The notes: a model not told the origin generated them from the letters alone. Shown: positions 1-6,697, counted from the stretch's first letter. The stretch: DNA of 6,723 nucleotides from Candidatus Poribacteria bacterium (GCA_028818995.1 JAPPMR010000596.1:1-6723); one strand, 5' to 3'. Numbers and translations are program-made.

Positions 1-91
1 CCCTTTACTTGCATCGTTAGCGTTTTAGACTTGTTCCTCTCAATCGTTGATGGGCACGTCTGCGGCTGTTCAGTATTGCTGCTTTAAATAA

Positions 92-120
92 ATTTTAACA
101 TAACTACTGGACATTATCAA
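92..120 (-). promoter_or_regulatory. Predicted sigma70-type promoter reading left out of the window
   Basis: On the minus strand, TTGATA (115-120) and TAAAAT (92-97) are separated by exactly 17 bases. Each matches the sigma70 consensus at five of six positions, and a TG one base before the -10 gives an extended -10 element. Transcription would start near position 85 and run out of the left edge, so the target gene lies outside the window. AT-rich DNA makes chance matches common, hence only moderate confidence. Confidence 0.45.
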
Positions 121-192
121 GATGTAATTTGATTGTGGGTGTGCAAAATTTTTGATATGGATATTCTTTCTCTCTTGTGGGAGTGAATCAAT

Positions 193-217
193 GCCAAATA
201 CGCGTGTGGTATTTGGC
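193..217. repeat. Perfect 9-bp inverted repeat with 7-base loop
   Basis: GCCAAATAC (193-201) and GTATTTGGC (209-217) are exact reverse complements around the 7-base loop GCGTGTG. The stem lies about 95 bases beyond the stop of the 104-residue gene and about 75 bases upstream of the minus-strand promoter candidate. No T-run follows on either strand, so it is not a classic intrinsic terminator. An operator, a transcript 3'-end hairpin or the scar of a mobile element all remain possible. Confidence 0.6.
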
Positions 218-311
218 GAGAATAACACATAAGAATGATAGATTATCTATTTCGTAGAGTGTGTTTTCGGTATCTCGGCTATGTTCACTTGTATTCGGGG
301 ACTATCTGCGA

Positions 312-626
312 TTATGTTTTAGATTGCTCTTGCTTATATTCCCATATCATCCTTGCACTTTCGGAACTCAATAAATTTTCTACCATGACAAGGATTCTAT
401 ATTCCAATTCCTCATAGATGTATTCTCGAATCTCCTCTTGTGAATTATATTTAGAGATTAAACTCTCTATATCAATTCTTATAGGAAAAAGTGGCTCTAC
501 CGCCTTTTCGTATTCATTTTTAAAAGTTTCAGGTATTGTATTAACTATTTCTTGATAATTTATCAGAAATTCATTTCCTTCTATTGATATCTCAAAAGCG
601 GTAGTTAATTTTTCTTTTTTAGACAT
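312..626 (-). CDS. Hypothetical small acidic helical protein
   Basis: This is a 104-residue protein of unknown family. It has no signal peptide, membrane segment, metal-binding cluster or recognisable DNA-binding motif. The N-terminus is lysine-rich (MSKKEKL) and is followed by a probable strand segment, TTAFEISIEGNEFLINY (9-25). The remainder looks helical and acidic, with EYEKAVEPLF around 39-48 and REYIYEELEYRILVMVENLL at 67-86. The start is supported by AAGGAA at 633-638, six bases before the ATG, and the frame closes with a TAA. The competing plus-strand frame over the same bases (235-417) has no ribosome site and reads as an antisense shadow. It is AT-rich like its TPR-like neighbour and on the same strand, so the two may have arrived together, but a shared function cannot be inferred. 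No function is proposed. Confidence 0.65.
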   Translation of the reverse strand: MSKKEKLTTAFEISIEGNEFLINYQEIVNTIPETFKNEYEKAVEPLFPIRIDIESLISKYNSQEEIREYIYEELEYRILVMVENLLSSESARMIWEYKQEQSKT

Positions 627-808
627 TAGTATTTCCTTTTGTTAGTGCGCGGAATCAACACCTCATGCGCGTTTTGCCTTTGGTGGGAAATCTTATCTGA
701 GAGTCCGACGTTCTATGAACACTCTGTCCTACAGAACTATACACATTCATAAAAGCAGATTCCTTCCTTAAATTAACACTTACAAGATTTAATTACGTTT
801 ATCCTAAC
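627..808. other. Gap upstream of the 104-residue gene; possible 31-codon ORF and small palindrome
   Basis: A minus-strand ATG at 748-750 opens a 31-codon frame ending in TGA (655-657). Its product starts MNVYSSVGQSVHR. It is preceded by a good purine tract, AAGGAAGGA (761-769), at a slightly long 10-base spacing. It ends 28 bases before the next start codon and could be a leader peptide, but its composition is unremarkable and it may be chance. TCTGT-CCT-ACAGA at 723-735 is a short palindrome. No convincing -35/-10 pair was found for the 104-residue gene. Confidence 0.25.
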
Positions 809-973
809 CTACCCACTATAATTGTCGTTTTGTTGCCATTTACGTATACGTTCACTTGTTGAAACTCTACATGGGTTAAGTCTTTGTGCTTCTTGTAATA
901 ATTGTAATGCACCAGACACATTGTCGGATTTATATTCCACAAATGCTTTTGCTATGAGTAGAGAATCAACAGT
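809..973 (-). pseudogene. Out-of-frame C-terminal part of the TPR-like gene
   Basis: From the six-A run on the minus strand (973-978 on the plus strand), the -1 frame reads 54 sense codons and ends at a TAG (809-811). The product begins TVDSLLIAKAFVEYKS. Further on comes GALQLLQEAQRLNP, a textbook TPR second helix, followed by a basic end with RIRKWQQ. This continues the repeat pattern of the main frame, which stops at 952. A missing base in the GGGAAAAAA run would explain the split, either as a real mutation or as a homopolymer error in the assembly. The zero-phase context G-AAA-AAA is not a standard X-XXY-YYZ slippery heptamer, and I see no strong stem-loop just downstream, so programmed frameshifting is less likely. 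Confidence 0.75.
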
Positions 974-2445
974 TTTTTCCCAATTCGCTCTGCTTCTTGA
1001 TGTGCACGTTGCAGATTTTCTTGGGCAAGTTCGAGTTCATCTGATTCAAGAAAAACACAACCTTTCAAAAAATACGTTTTCCAAAGTGCGGTCTTTTTTC
1101 TTGATTTTTTCGCAATATCTAAGATTGTCTGAGCTTCAGCGATTCGTCCAGACTTTAACATGGCTAATGCCCAAGTGTTAAGTATATAGTCGGCAACAGA
1201 CTCCAAATTGTTTCTATACTTCAACTTCTTTTCGTGATTGGATTCGATGATAAAAATTGCTTGATCGTACTCCCCTTTACTGATAAAAACCCGTGCTAGA
1301 CGTTCTGCAATGTATGCTTTATCCTGATTCGATTTCTGAGGTGACCTTTCACATTTCAAGGATGCTTGGAGGTAACGTTCAGCATATTGGCGGGATTCAA
1401 TAGCCGCTTCAGTGTCCTTTAAACCGGAACCGCTGAGTATCAAATACTTTGCAAAAAAGAATTCGCCAATTCTATAGAGCTTGTCAACTCCTTCACATTC
1501 TCCACTGTAAGCTGCTATTTTTTCAAGACTTTGTTGATTCTGTTTTACACCTTGCAAAAGCTTAGGTGGACAGTCAACTTCACAACATTTCTTAATTGTT
1601 TGTATTGCTTTATCAACGTTTTGTTTATCTTCTTCGTTGATAGCAATTTGCTGGTTATTCAGAATATCATCACGAAGACTTAAGGCAAACACAGATTCAT
1701 CCCAGTCATTTACAATTTTATCATAATAAGTTAGACTGAGTCTATAAAGTGCTTTTATATAATCTTTTTTGTATCTTTTCTTAGGAAATTCCTCATTTGG
1801 ATTATGAGGGTTTAACTTTTCCCATTCGCTTATAGCGCGCCGTAGAGTTTGGATACCTTCTTCTCGTTTCTCACTGACTTTTTTAGATTTTTCTGTGGAA
1901 TAACCGAAATTTTCATCAGATTTGTCCCATAGAATTTGCTTTGCAAAAACCTTAGTCAGAATGTAGCCTTTACGATACAAATCGGTGACACGTGTTGGAT
2001 CAAGTGTGAGGGCATCATCTACAGCACTAATGAAGTTATCAATTTCTGTTTTTATATTCCCATCCTTCCTGCCTGACTGGTTAGTTAGTTCATTTATGTT
2101 CTGATAGTATGTATAAGCTAAATTGGATCGATAGCCTGCGTGTTTCGGTTCAAGTTCTATACATCGTTTTCTAATCTGTTCAGTATATTTTCGATATTCA
2201 GACTGTTGTTTTAAAAAATCGGATTTAGCTTTCTGATCTCTAAATATTTCACGCGGGATTGCACTGGTTTCTGACAATTTAGCACATGCCAATGCTACAT
2301 CGTTTAAGACCTTATGATTATTCCAAATTAATTCATTTTTGGGTAGTTCCTCTATCGGTTGAAATTTTTCATAAATCCCTCGCCAATTATCTTCTGATTT
2401 TAGTTTTTTCAGTTGTTCTATTAAGTTATGAATTGTATCTGTCAT
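952..2445 (-). CDS. Large cytoplasmic TPR-like repeat protein, 3' end probably frameshifted
   Basis: The 497-residue product has no signal peptide or membrane segment and is almost entirely helical and charged. TPR-like helix pairs can be seen around 84-115 (RCIELEPKHAGYRSNLAYTY), 134-166 (AVDDALTLDP followed by LYRKGYIL), 374-402 (ARVFISKGEYDQAIFII), 420-446 (ALAMLKSGRIAEAQTIL) and 453-487 (FLESDELELAQENLQRAHQ). TPR arrays bind other proteins, so a scaffold or adaptor role is likely, but no partner or enzyme domain is visible and I do not recognise the N-terminal region (1-80). The start has AAGGG seven bases upstream. The frame ends at a TAG (952-954) in mid-repeat, after an odd LLILYS tail. 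The -1 frame continues with a plausible next TPR to 809, so an intact version would have about 545 residues. Base composition is much more AT-rich than in pgk and proS, which fits transfer or an accessory gene. It stands apart from the upstream operon, behind about 300 bases without an intact gene. Confidence 0.8.
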   Translation of the reverse strand: MTDTIHNLIEQLKKLKSEDNWRGIYEKFQPIEELPKNELIWNNHKVLNDVALACAKLSETSAIPREIFRDQKAKSDFLKQQSEYRKYTEQIRKRCIELEPKHAGYRSNLAYTYYQNINELTNQSGRKDGNIKTEIDNFISAVDDALTLDPTRVTDLYRKGYILTKVFAKQILWDKSDENFGYSTEKSKKVSEKREEGIQTLRRAISEWEKLNPHNPNEEFPKKRYKKDYIKALYRLSLTYYDKIVNDWDESVFALSLRDDILNNQQIAINEEDKQNVDKAIQTIKKCCEVDCPPKLLQGVKQNQQSLEKIAAYSGECEGVDKLYRIGEFFFAKYLILSGSGLKDTEAAIESRQYAERYLQASLKCERSPQKSNQDKAYIAERLARVFISKGEYDQAIFIIESNHEKKLKYRNNLESVADYILNTWALAMLKSGRIAEAQTILDIAKKSRKKTALWKTYFLKGCVFLESDELELAQENLQRAHQEAERIGKKLLILYS

Positions 2446-2570
2446 CTATTTTCCCTTTCATAATAAAAATCTAAACAAGACTAATACCAAATATGCATTC
2501 GGAGCAGTTCCCACATGGTGCTTGTGGCAAGCTACAGGTTCGCTCCACTCTATCAAATATTCGATTTACT
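2446..2570. other. Structured intergenic region upstream of the TPR-like gene
   Basis: No coding sequence is visible here. A nested pair of inverted repeats is present: GGAGC (2501-2505) with GCTCC (2542-2546) outside, and CCACA (2511-2515) with TGTGG (2523-2527) inside, around a 7-base loop. There is no T-run on either side, so it is not a canonical intrinsic terminator. On the minus strand a TTGGTA-like -35 (2485-2490) and a TATTAT -10 (2460-2465) could serve the TPR-like gene, but the 19-base spacing is long and the call weak. AAGGG at 2453-2457 is the likely ribosome site for the ATG at 2443-2445. Confidence 0.4.
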
Positions 2571-2731
2571 TCACAATTCCTCTATTAACGAATTATAATC
2601 AGGATTGAGTTTTGTTGCCTTTTCATAGTCATTTATCCCTGCTTCATACTGATCGGCAAAAAACCACAATCCCATTATGCAACTTCCTCAAATTCTGCTA
2701 AGTCGCGAGCATAATCAAGGCAAGCATGAAT
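2571..2731 (-). pseudogene. Decayed TPR-protein remnant, split between two frames
   Basis: Reading the minus strand from 2731 gives about 19 codons that include ACLDYARDLAEFEEVA, ending at a TAA (2675-2677). That stop overlaps an ATG in the next frame (2673-2675). The second frame runs 34 codons to a TGA at 2571-2573 and includes ADQYEAGINDYEKATKLNP, which has the typical second-helix ending of a TPR (alanine-rich helix, then LNP). Joined across one frame change, the two pieces read as a single C-terminal TPR hairpin. A TAG precedes the first piece, and neither piece has a Shine-Dalgarno, so this is best read as the 3' relic of a TPR gene and not as two live genes. It lies 17 bases after the stop of the exported GATase-like gene. 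Protein-likeness was judged by eye. Confidence 0.65.
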
Positions 2732-2748
2732 CTATTTTCTAATCAGCA

Positions 2749-3522
2749 TTACCTTTTCAAATTCGCCCACTTCGTTGTGAGTTTACCATCAGCTTCAACA
2801 GCGGCATATTCTTCAACATAGTTCAACAAATTCTCCATGAAAAGTTTTGCCATTTTTTTCGTATTGTCATCGTTGCCTACGATATGGTATTTATCGGGTG
2901 CAATTGCCATCATCAGGAACTTGCCTTTTCCGTATTCTGCTTCCATGATGACCGGTTGTCCCAAACTTTCCATCAGCACGTCAAATCCTTTTTGAGAAGC
3001 GATGACTTCCCAAACAGTAGGCCAACCTTGATGTCCCCAGTCTTTAAACGCTTTCTCGTCCATACGGTTGGGTTTGTTAAAGAGCGGATGGTCCGCTGCC
3101 AGTATTTCAAAGTCTTTGCTATCACGGTCACTCCGAACACAATTCAATTCAGGGGGTAACCAATCTACCTTCGCTTCGTTCTGATCCGCTTGAGTCGGTT
3201 CCCAGACAATACCACCATTTTTGACGAAATCTTGAATCTCTTTTGCATTCTTATCAAGATTTTGGTGAAGTGTAGCATTGTTGGTCGTCATACTACCGAT
3301 TAAGAAAATTTTATGTTCTGCTTTAAGGGGTAACTCCCCACCTTCAAGCGCATTTGTCAGATCGTCGTAATCGACTTTGAATTCATCCAGTGTCTGACGC
3401 AACGCGTCAACCTTTGTCCATTCGTCAGCAAAATCAACAACGGCAATTTTAGCGGCTTGGACAGCCATTACGGTTATAACGAGGGTCAAAATACAGCACC
3501 ATGCAAATAAACGGGTTAGCAT
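2749..3522 (-). CDS. Exported protein with GATase1/ThuA-like features (unknown function)
   Basis: The 257-residue product has an N-terminal signal peptide with Arg4, a hydrophobic core at about 5-21, and a likely cut after Ala23 (VQA). The mature part starts with a beta strand, KIAVVDFADEW at 25-35. The strand KIFLIGS (71-77) is followed by a helix, DFVKNGGIVW (98-107), and then HPLFNKPN at 145-152. Near the end, GQPVIMEAEYGKGKFLMM (188-205) resembles the paired strands of glutamine-amidotransferase-like (ThuA/DUF4350-type) domains, in which 'adding height to a remote enclosed strand' is common. No Cys-His-Glu amidotransferase triad is evident, so a catalytic role cannot be claimed; a binding or scaffold role outside the cytoplasm is inference. 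A strong AAGGAG (3531-3536), eight bases before the ATG, fixes the start. It is the last intact gene of the pgk-proS run, and a TPR remnant lies just downstream. The export call is firm and the fold call moderate. Confidence 0.8.
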   Translation of the reverse strand: MLTRLFAWCCILTLVITVMAVQAAKIAVVDFADEWTKVDALRQTLDEFKVDYDDLTNALEGGELPLKAEHKIFLIGSMTTNNATLHQNLDKNAKEIQDFVKNGGIVWEPTQADQNEAKVDWLPPELNCVRSDRDSKDFEILAADHPLFNKPNRMDEKAFKDWGHQGWPTVWEVIASQKGFDVLMESLGQPVIMEAEYGKGKFLMMAIAPDKYHIVGNDDNTKKMAKLFMENLLNYVEEYAAVEADGKLTTKWANLKR

Positions 3523-3549
3523 AAGGTCATCTCCTTAGTTAGAAAGTGT

Positions 3550-4023
3550 TTACATTTTAAGATCTTTGTCAATACGTTCCTGTTTAAGTTTTTCTATCTC
3601 CTGTTGCAACGCCTCAATTCGTTGGTCTTGTATGCGCATCTCTTTTCCTTGTCTTGCCACAAGGATTTGTGGCAACCCGACAGCCACAGCAATCAAAGCA
3701 ACCAATGCAATCATAAACCCAAATATCTGTGTCAATCGTCCCTCTACACCATTGATCCGTTCACCTACAGCCTTTATTTCACCGGTTAACTTTGCTTCTA
3801 CAGCGTTAATTTGACCGGTTAACCTTTCGTCTACAACCTTTATTTGACCGCTTAATTTTGCGTCTAAAGCGTTGATTTTTAAATCAACATATTGCTTAAT
3901 CCGATTTTCAGATGCCTGAATAAGTTCATCTATTTTATCAAGATCGGATTGTGTGAGTTCTGCGAATGCGTTAGTGCTTAGGATTAGGAAACAGATCACG
4001 AGAAGTAAAACCTTCTTTTTCAT
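3550..4023 (-). CDS. Exported coiled-coil protein with one transmembrane segment (unknown function)
   Basis: This 157-residue protein has a classic Sec signal peptide: MKKK, a hydrophobic core at 5-17, and a likely cut after Ala21 in the motif AFA. A long charged helix follows. Residues 50-93 hold four tandem 11-residue units, INALDAKLSGQ, IKVVDERLTGQ, INAVEAKLTGE and IKAVGERINGV, which alternate as two pairs. A strongly hydrophobic stretch at about 100-122 should span the membrane. It is followed by RQGKEMR and a second charged helix up to residue 157. The positive charges after the membrane segment suggest a periplasmic coiled coil anchored by one helix with a short cytoplasmic tail. I know no specific function; a structural, tethering or oligomerising role is inference only. 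The start is supported by AAGGAA at 4031-4036. It lies 28 bases after proS and 27 before the next gene, so it is probably cotranscribed with them. Confidence 0.85.
   Translation of the reverse strand: MKKKVLLLVICFLILSTNAFAELTQSDLDKIDELIQASENRIKQYVDLKINALDAKLSGQIKVVDERLTGQINAVEAKLTGEIKAVGERINGVEGRLTQIFGFMIALVALIAVAVGLPQILVARQGKEMRIQDQRIEALQQEIEKLKQERIDKDLKM
3745..3876 (-). repeat. Four tandem 33-bp units encoding 11-residue coiled-coil repeats
   Basis: Four consecutive 33-base units (3745-3777, 3778-3810, 3811-3843, 3844-3876) lie in frame within the exported coiled-coil gene. By eye, the unit pairs 3778/3811 and 3778/3844 agree at about 26-27 of 33 bases. The encoded peptides alternate: the INAxxAKLxG type is followed by the IKxVxERxxG type, twice. 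The larger period is therefore 66 bases or 22 residues. An 11-residue period is the known hendecad spacing of some coiled coils. The DNA similarity suggests growth by in-frame duplication. Confidence 0.85.
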
Positions 4024-4051
4024 TTGATATTTCCTTTAATGTGGGTTTATG

Positions 4052-5488
4052 TTAGTATGCCCGCGCAAAAATTGTGATCTCTTTTGCTTGTGTGCCGCAG
4101 ACAATACATGCCCCATCGGAATCTGGTTGTTCCATCGGGATACATCGGATAGTCGCTTGTGTGTCCTCTTTGACCTTATCTTCACATTCAGCATTTCCGC
4201 ACCACCACGCGCGTGCAAATCCGTTTTCAACAATCTCTTTAAATGAATTGTAATCTGTCGGTTCAAAGGTGTTTGCATCTCGGAATTCTGTAGCTCGCTT
4301 GAGCATATCCGCCTGAATTGTGTCAAGCATCTGCGTTGCTGTCTCTGTCACATTGGCAATTGGGACAAAGGTTTTGCCTTCTTTACCGGGAATATCGCGT
4401 CTGGCAAAAACGACCTGTTCGTTTTCAATGTCGCGAGGACCGATTTCTATACGCAAAGGCACACCCTTGAGTTCCCATTCGTTGAATCGCCAACCGGGAG
4501 AATACTCATATCTGTCATCAACATGATAGCGGATATTGCCTAACGTCTCACAGATAGCGTCAACGGTTTGCGTGACGACCTGTTTCACTTCATCGTTATT
4601 TTTCGGAATAATAGGCACAATAACAAGTTGCGTGGGAGCAAGTCGTGGCGGTAGGACCAAGCCCTGGTCGTCGCCGTGTGCCATAATAATTGCACCAATC
4701 ATTCGGGTGCTAACACCCCAACTGGTTGTCCAGCAGTGCTGTTGTTTCTGGTTTGCATCAAGATATTGTATATCAAAGACTTTGGCAAAGTTTTGTCCGA
4801 GGTCGTGTGATGTGCCTGCTTGGAGTGCGCGTTTATCACCCATCATCGCTTCAATTGTATAGGAGGTTAAGGCACCGGGAAACTTTTCGCTATCACTTTT
4901 ACGACCCGGAATGACCGGTATTGCCGCTTCGTTCACAGCAAAATCGGTATAGATGTCCAGGATGCGGAGTGTTTCCTCCATTGCTTCTTCATGTGTTGCA
5001 TGGGCAGTATGTCCCTCTTGCCAAAAAAATTCCGTTGTTCGGAGGAAAAGACGAGGACGCAATTCCCATCGCACCACATTTGCCCACTGATTGATAAGCA
5101 CGGGGAGGTCTCGATAAGATTGTATCCACTGACTATACATATAGCCAATGATGGTTTCAGATGTTGGGCGTACGACAAGCGGCTCTTCCAACTTTTTTCC
5201 ACCACCGTGGGTGACAACAGCGAGTTCAGGTTTGAAACCTTCTACGTGTTCCGCTTCTTTTTCAATGAAACTCATCGGAATGAAAAGAGGAAAAGCAGCG
5301 TTTTGGTGTCCTGTCGCTTTGAAGCGGATATCCAGTTGTTCCTTAACGTTTTCCCAGAGCGCGTAGCCGTAAGGACGCACTACCATACATCCGCGCACGG
5401 GTGTGTAATCTGCCATCTCTGCTTGACGGATGACCTGTGTATACCATTTTGCGTAGTCTTCACTACGAGGTGTAATTTTATCAAACAT
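4052..5488 (-). CDS. proS: Proline--tRNA ligase, type 3 (archaeal/eukaryotic-like) (EC 6.1.1.15)
   Basis: This complete cytoplasmic class II aminoacyl-tRNA synthetase charges tRNA-Pro with proline for translation. It has 478 residues. Class II motif 1 lies around 33-72 (VVRPYGYALWENV). Then come the proline/ATP site RPTSET at 107-112 and motif 2 at 140-163 (RWELRPRLFLRTTEF, WQEGHTAH). GTSHDLGQNF sits at 225-234 and motif 3 around 257-282, including GVSTRMIGA. The anticodon-binding domain begins near 283 (LAPTQLVIVP). The C-terminal domain has Cys430, Cys435, Cys461 and Cys464 in a zinc-site arrangement (Cys449 is extra), and the protein ends in Tyr478 as is typical of this type. There is no large editing insertion between motifs 2 and 3, and the length is well below that of the roughly 570-residue ordinary bacterial form, so it is the type 3 enzyme. 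The ATG at 5486-5488 gives the normal N-terminus. No clear Shine-Dalgarno lies in the 18-base gap after pgk, so it may depend on translation from upstream. Confidence 0.97.
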   Translation of the reverse strand: MFDKITPRSEDYAKWYTQVIRQAEMADYTPVRGCMVVRPYGYALWENVKEQLDIRFKATGHQNAAFPLFIPMSFIEKEAEHVEGFKPELAVVTHGGGKKLEEPLVVRPTSETIIGYMYSQWIQSYRDLPVLINQWANVVRWELRPRLFLRTTEFFWQEGHTAHATHEEAMEETLRILDIYTDFAVNEAAIPVIPGRKSDSEKFPGALTSYTIEAMMGDKRALQAGTSHDLGQNFAKVFDIQYLDANQKQQHCWTTSWGVSTRMIGAIIMAHGDDQGLVLPPRLAPTQLVIVPIIPKNNDEVKQVVTQTVDAICETLGNIRYHVDDRYEYSPGWRFNEWELKGVPLRIEIGPRDIENEQVVFARRDIPGKEGKTFVPIANVTETATQMLDTIQADMLKRATEFRDANTFEPTDYNSFKEIVENGFARAWWCGNAECEDKVKEDTQATIRCIPMEQPDSDGACIVCGTQAKEITIFARAY

Positions 5489-5506
5489 AATTTAGTTTCG
5501 CTTTGG

Positions 5507-6697
5507 TTATTTATCAATTAATGCCGTAATTCCCGGCAAGGGTTTACCCTCTAAGAACTCCAATGATGCGCCACCACCAGTAGAAACGTGTGTAATTCTA
5601 TCAGATACGCCAGCCTGCTGTATCGCCGCAACGCAATCCCCACCGCCGATGATACTTACCGCTTCGGAAGCAGCAATCTGCTGAGCAACTGAGATTGTGC
5701 CTTCGGCAAACTTTTTGAACTCATAGACACCTAAAGGACCATTCCATACCACCGTTTTTGCAGAAGCGATTCGTTCACCGAATGCTGCAACAGTCTTAGG
5801 ACCGATGTCTAACCCTTGCCAACCGTCAGGGATTGCTACTTCATCAACAATTTGCGATTCTGTTTCAGGATCAAACGTTTGTCCGACTACGTGATCAGTG
5901 GGTAGGAGAACGGTATCTGAAAAACCTTCTTTCTTAATAAGTGATGTTGCTACGCCAAGTTTCTCCGTTTCAACAAGCGAATTGCCGATAGATACTCCCA
6001 TTGCAGCAAGAAACGTGTAAGCCATACCACCACCTATTAATAGACTGTCAACTTTTCCTAATAGATTTTCAATCAGTGTGATTTTGTCAGATATTTTTGC
6101 TCCTCCGAGAATTGCTATGTATGGACGTTCAGGATTTTCCAGACTCATGCTGAGATAATGAATCTCGCGTGCCATGAGTAAACCTGCGGCACAAGTTGCA
6201 AGGTAGTGTGTTACCCCTTCTGTTGAGGCATGCGCACGGTGAGCAGTGCCGAAAGCATCGTTGACATAAACATCTGCAAGGGAAGCGAGTTGCTTTGCAA
6301 ATTCAAGGTCGTTGTCTGTTTCCTCAGCGTAAAACCGAACGTTTTCAAGAAGTAAGATTTCGCCATTTTCCAACGACTCAACAGCATTTTGGACATCTTC
6401 ACCGATACAATCGTTGACATGTGCAACACGTTTTCCCAGTTTTTGGCTCAATGCGATAGCAATTGGCGCAGTAGAAAGTTCCTCACGATCTGTTGATGAT
6501 CCTACGGTTGGTCTACCTAAGTGCGTAACAAGGATAATTTTCGCATTCCGATGAATGAGGTCTAAAAGAGTGGGCAGAGCAGCAGTAATACGGGTTTCAT
6601 CCGTGATTTTCCTGTCTTTGATGGGAACATTAAAGTCCACGCGCACGAGAACCCGTTTCCCCGAAACATCTATATCTGCTAGCTCAAGTTTTGCCAT
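5507..6697 (-). CDS. pgk: Phosphoglycerate kinase (EC 2.7.2.3)
   Basis: This is a complete cytoplasmic glycolytic enzyme that transfers a phosphate between 1,3-bisphosphoglycerate and ADP, giving 3-phosphoglycerate and ATP. Its 396 residues match the usual bacterial length. The N-terminal substrate domain shows RVDFNVP at 19-25, THLGRP at 58-63, ENVRF at 118-122 and the AHRAH segment around Arg154. These supply the basic patch that holds 3-phosphoglycerate, together with Arg36 in DETRIT. The C-terminal nucleotide domain shows GGAKISDK at 198-205, IGGGMA at 221-226, WNGPLGVYE at 318-326, the GGGD loop at 351-354 and STGGGA at 372-377. All expected landmarks are present, so it should be active. 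The ATG at 6695-6697 begins the family's usual MAKLxxxD start. Only a weak purine tract (AAAGAGAAAA) precedes it, with no strong Shine-Dalgarno. It is the first gene visible in the run and proS follows 18 bases later. Identity is secure from motifs and length. Confidence 0.98.
   Translation of the reverse strand: MAKLELADIDVSGKRVLVRVDFNVPIKDRKITDETRITAALPTLLDLIHRNAKIILVTHLGRPTVGSSTDREELSTAPIAIALSQKLGKRVAHVNDCIGEDVQNAVESLENGEILLLENVRFYAEETDNDLEFAKQLASLADVYVNDAFGTAHRAHASTEGVTHYLATCAAGLLMAREIHYLSMSLENPERPYIAILGGAKISDKITLIENLLGKVDSLLIGGGMAYTFLAAMGVSIGNSLVETEKLGVATSLIKKEGFSDTVLLPTDHVVGQTFDPETESQIVDEVAIPDGWQGLDIGPKTVAAFGERIASAKTVVWNGPLGVYEFKKFAEGTISVAQQIAASEAVSIIGGGDCVAAIQQAGVSDRITHVSTGGGASLEFLEGKPLPGITALIDK

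Larger units (their letters stand above)
1..311. other. Non-coding left end
   Basis: No open frame here has a convincing ribosome site or protein-like composition. A minus-strand ATG at 12-14 opens a frame that leaves the window, but it has no nearby Shine-Dalgarno and cannot be judged. The only structured elements seen are the inverted repeat at 193-217 and the minus-strand promoter candidate at 92-120. Confidence 0.5.

Noticed and set aside
1..87. Coding end or start at the left edge
   Set aside because: Short open stretches exist on both strands, but none has a ribosome site or recognisable family residues.
193..217. Intrinsic terminator
   Set aside because: The stem is perfect, but no T-run follows it on either strand.
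235..417. Plus-strand 60-codon frame overlapping the 104-residue gene
   Set aside because: It has no ribosome site, is rich in Cys and Tyr, and lies antisense to a gene with a good AAGGAA start signal.
952..978. Programmed -1 ribosomal frameshift site
   Set aside because: The AAAAAAC heptamer is not in the zero-frame phase required for X-XXY-YYZ slippage, and no strong downstream structure was seen. An indel is the simpler explanation, though not proven.
822..1181. Plus-strand open frame of 119 codons
   Set aside because: It is antisense to the TPR-like gene and its displaced tail, both of which have repeat-family character; no Shine-Dalgarno was seen.
2485..2503. Second copy of the palindrome at 193-217
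   Set aside because: Only a loose match (CCAAATA followed by GC) is shared and there is no facing arm, so relatedness is not supported.
3745..3876. CRISPR-like array
   Set aside because: The units are contiguous without unique spacers, are in frame, and encode coiled-coil repeats.
4991..5521. Long plus-strand open frame of 176 codons
   Set aside because: It lies wholly antisense to proS and the end of pgk, has no ribosome site, and its composition is that of a reverse-strand shadow of conserved coding sequence.
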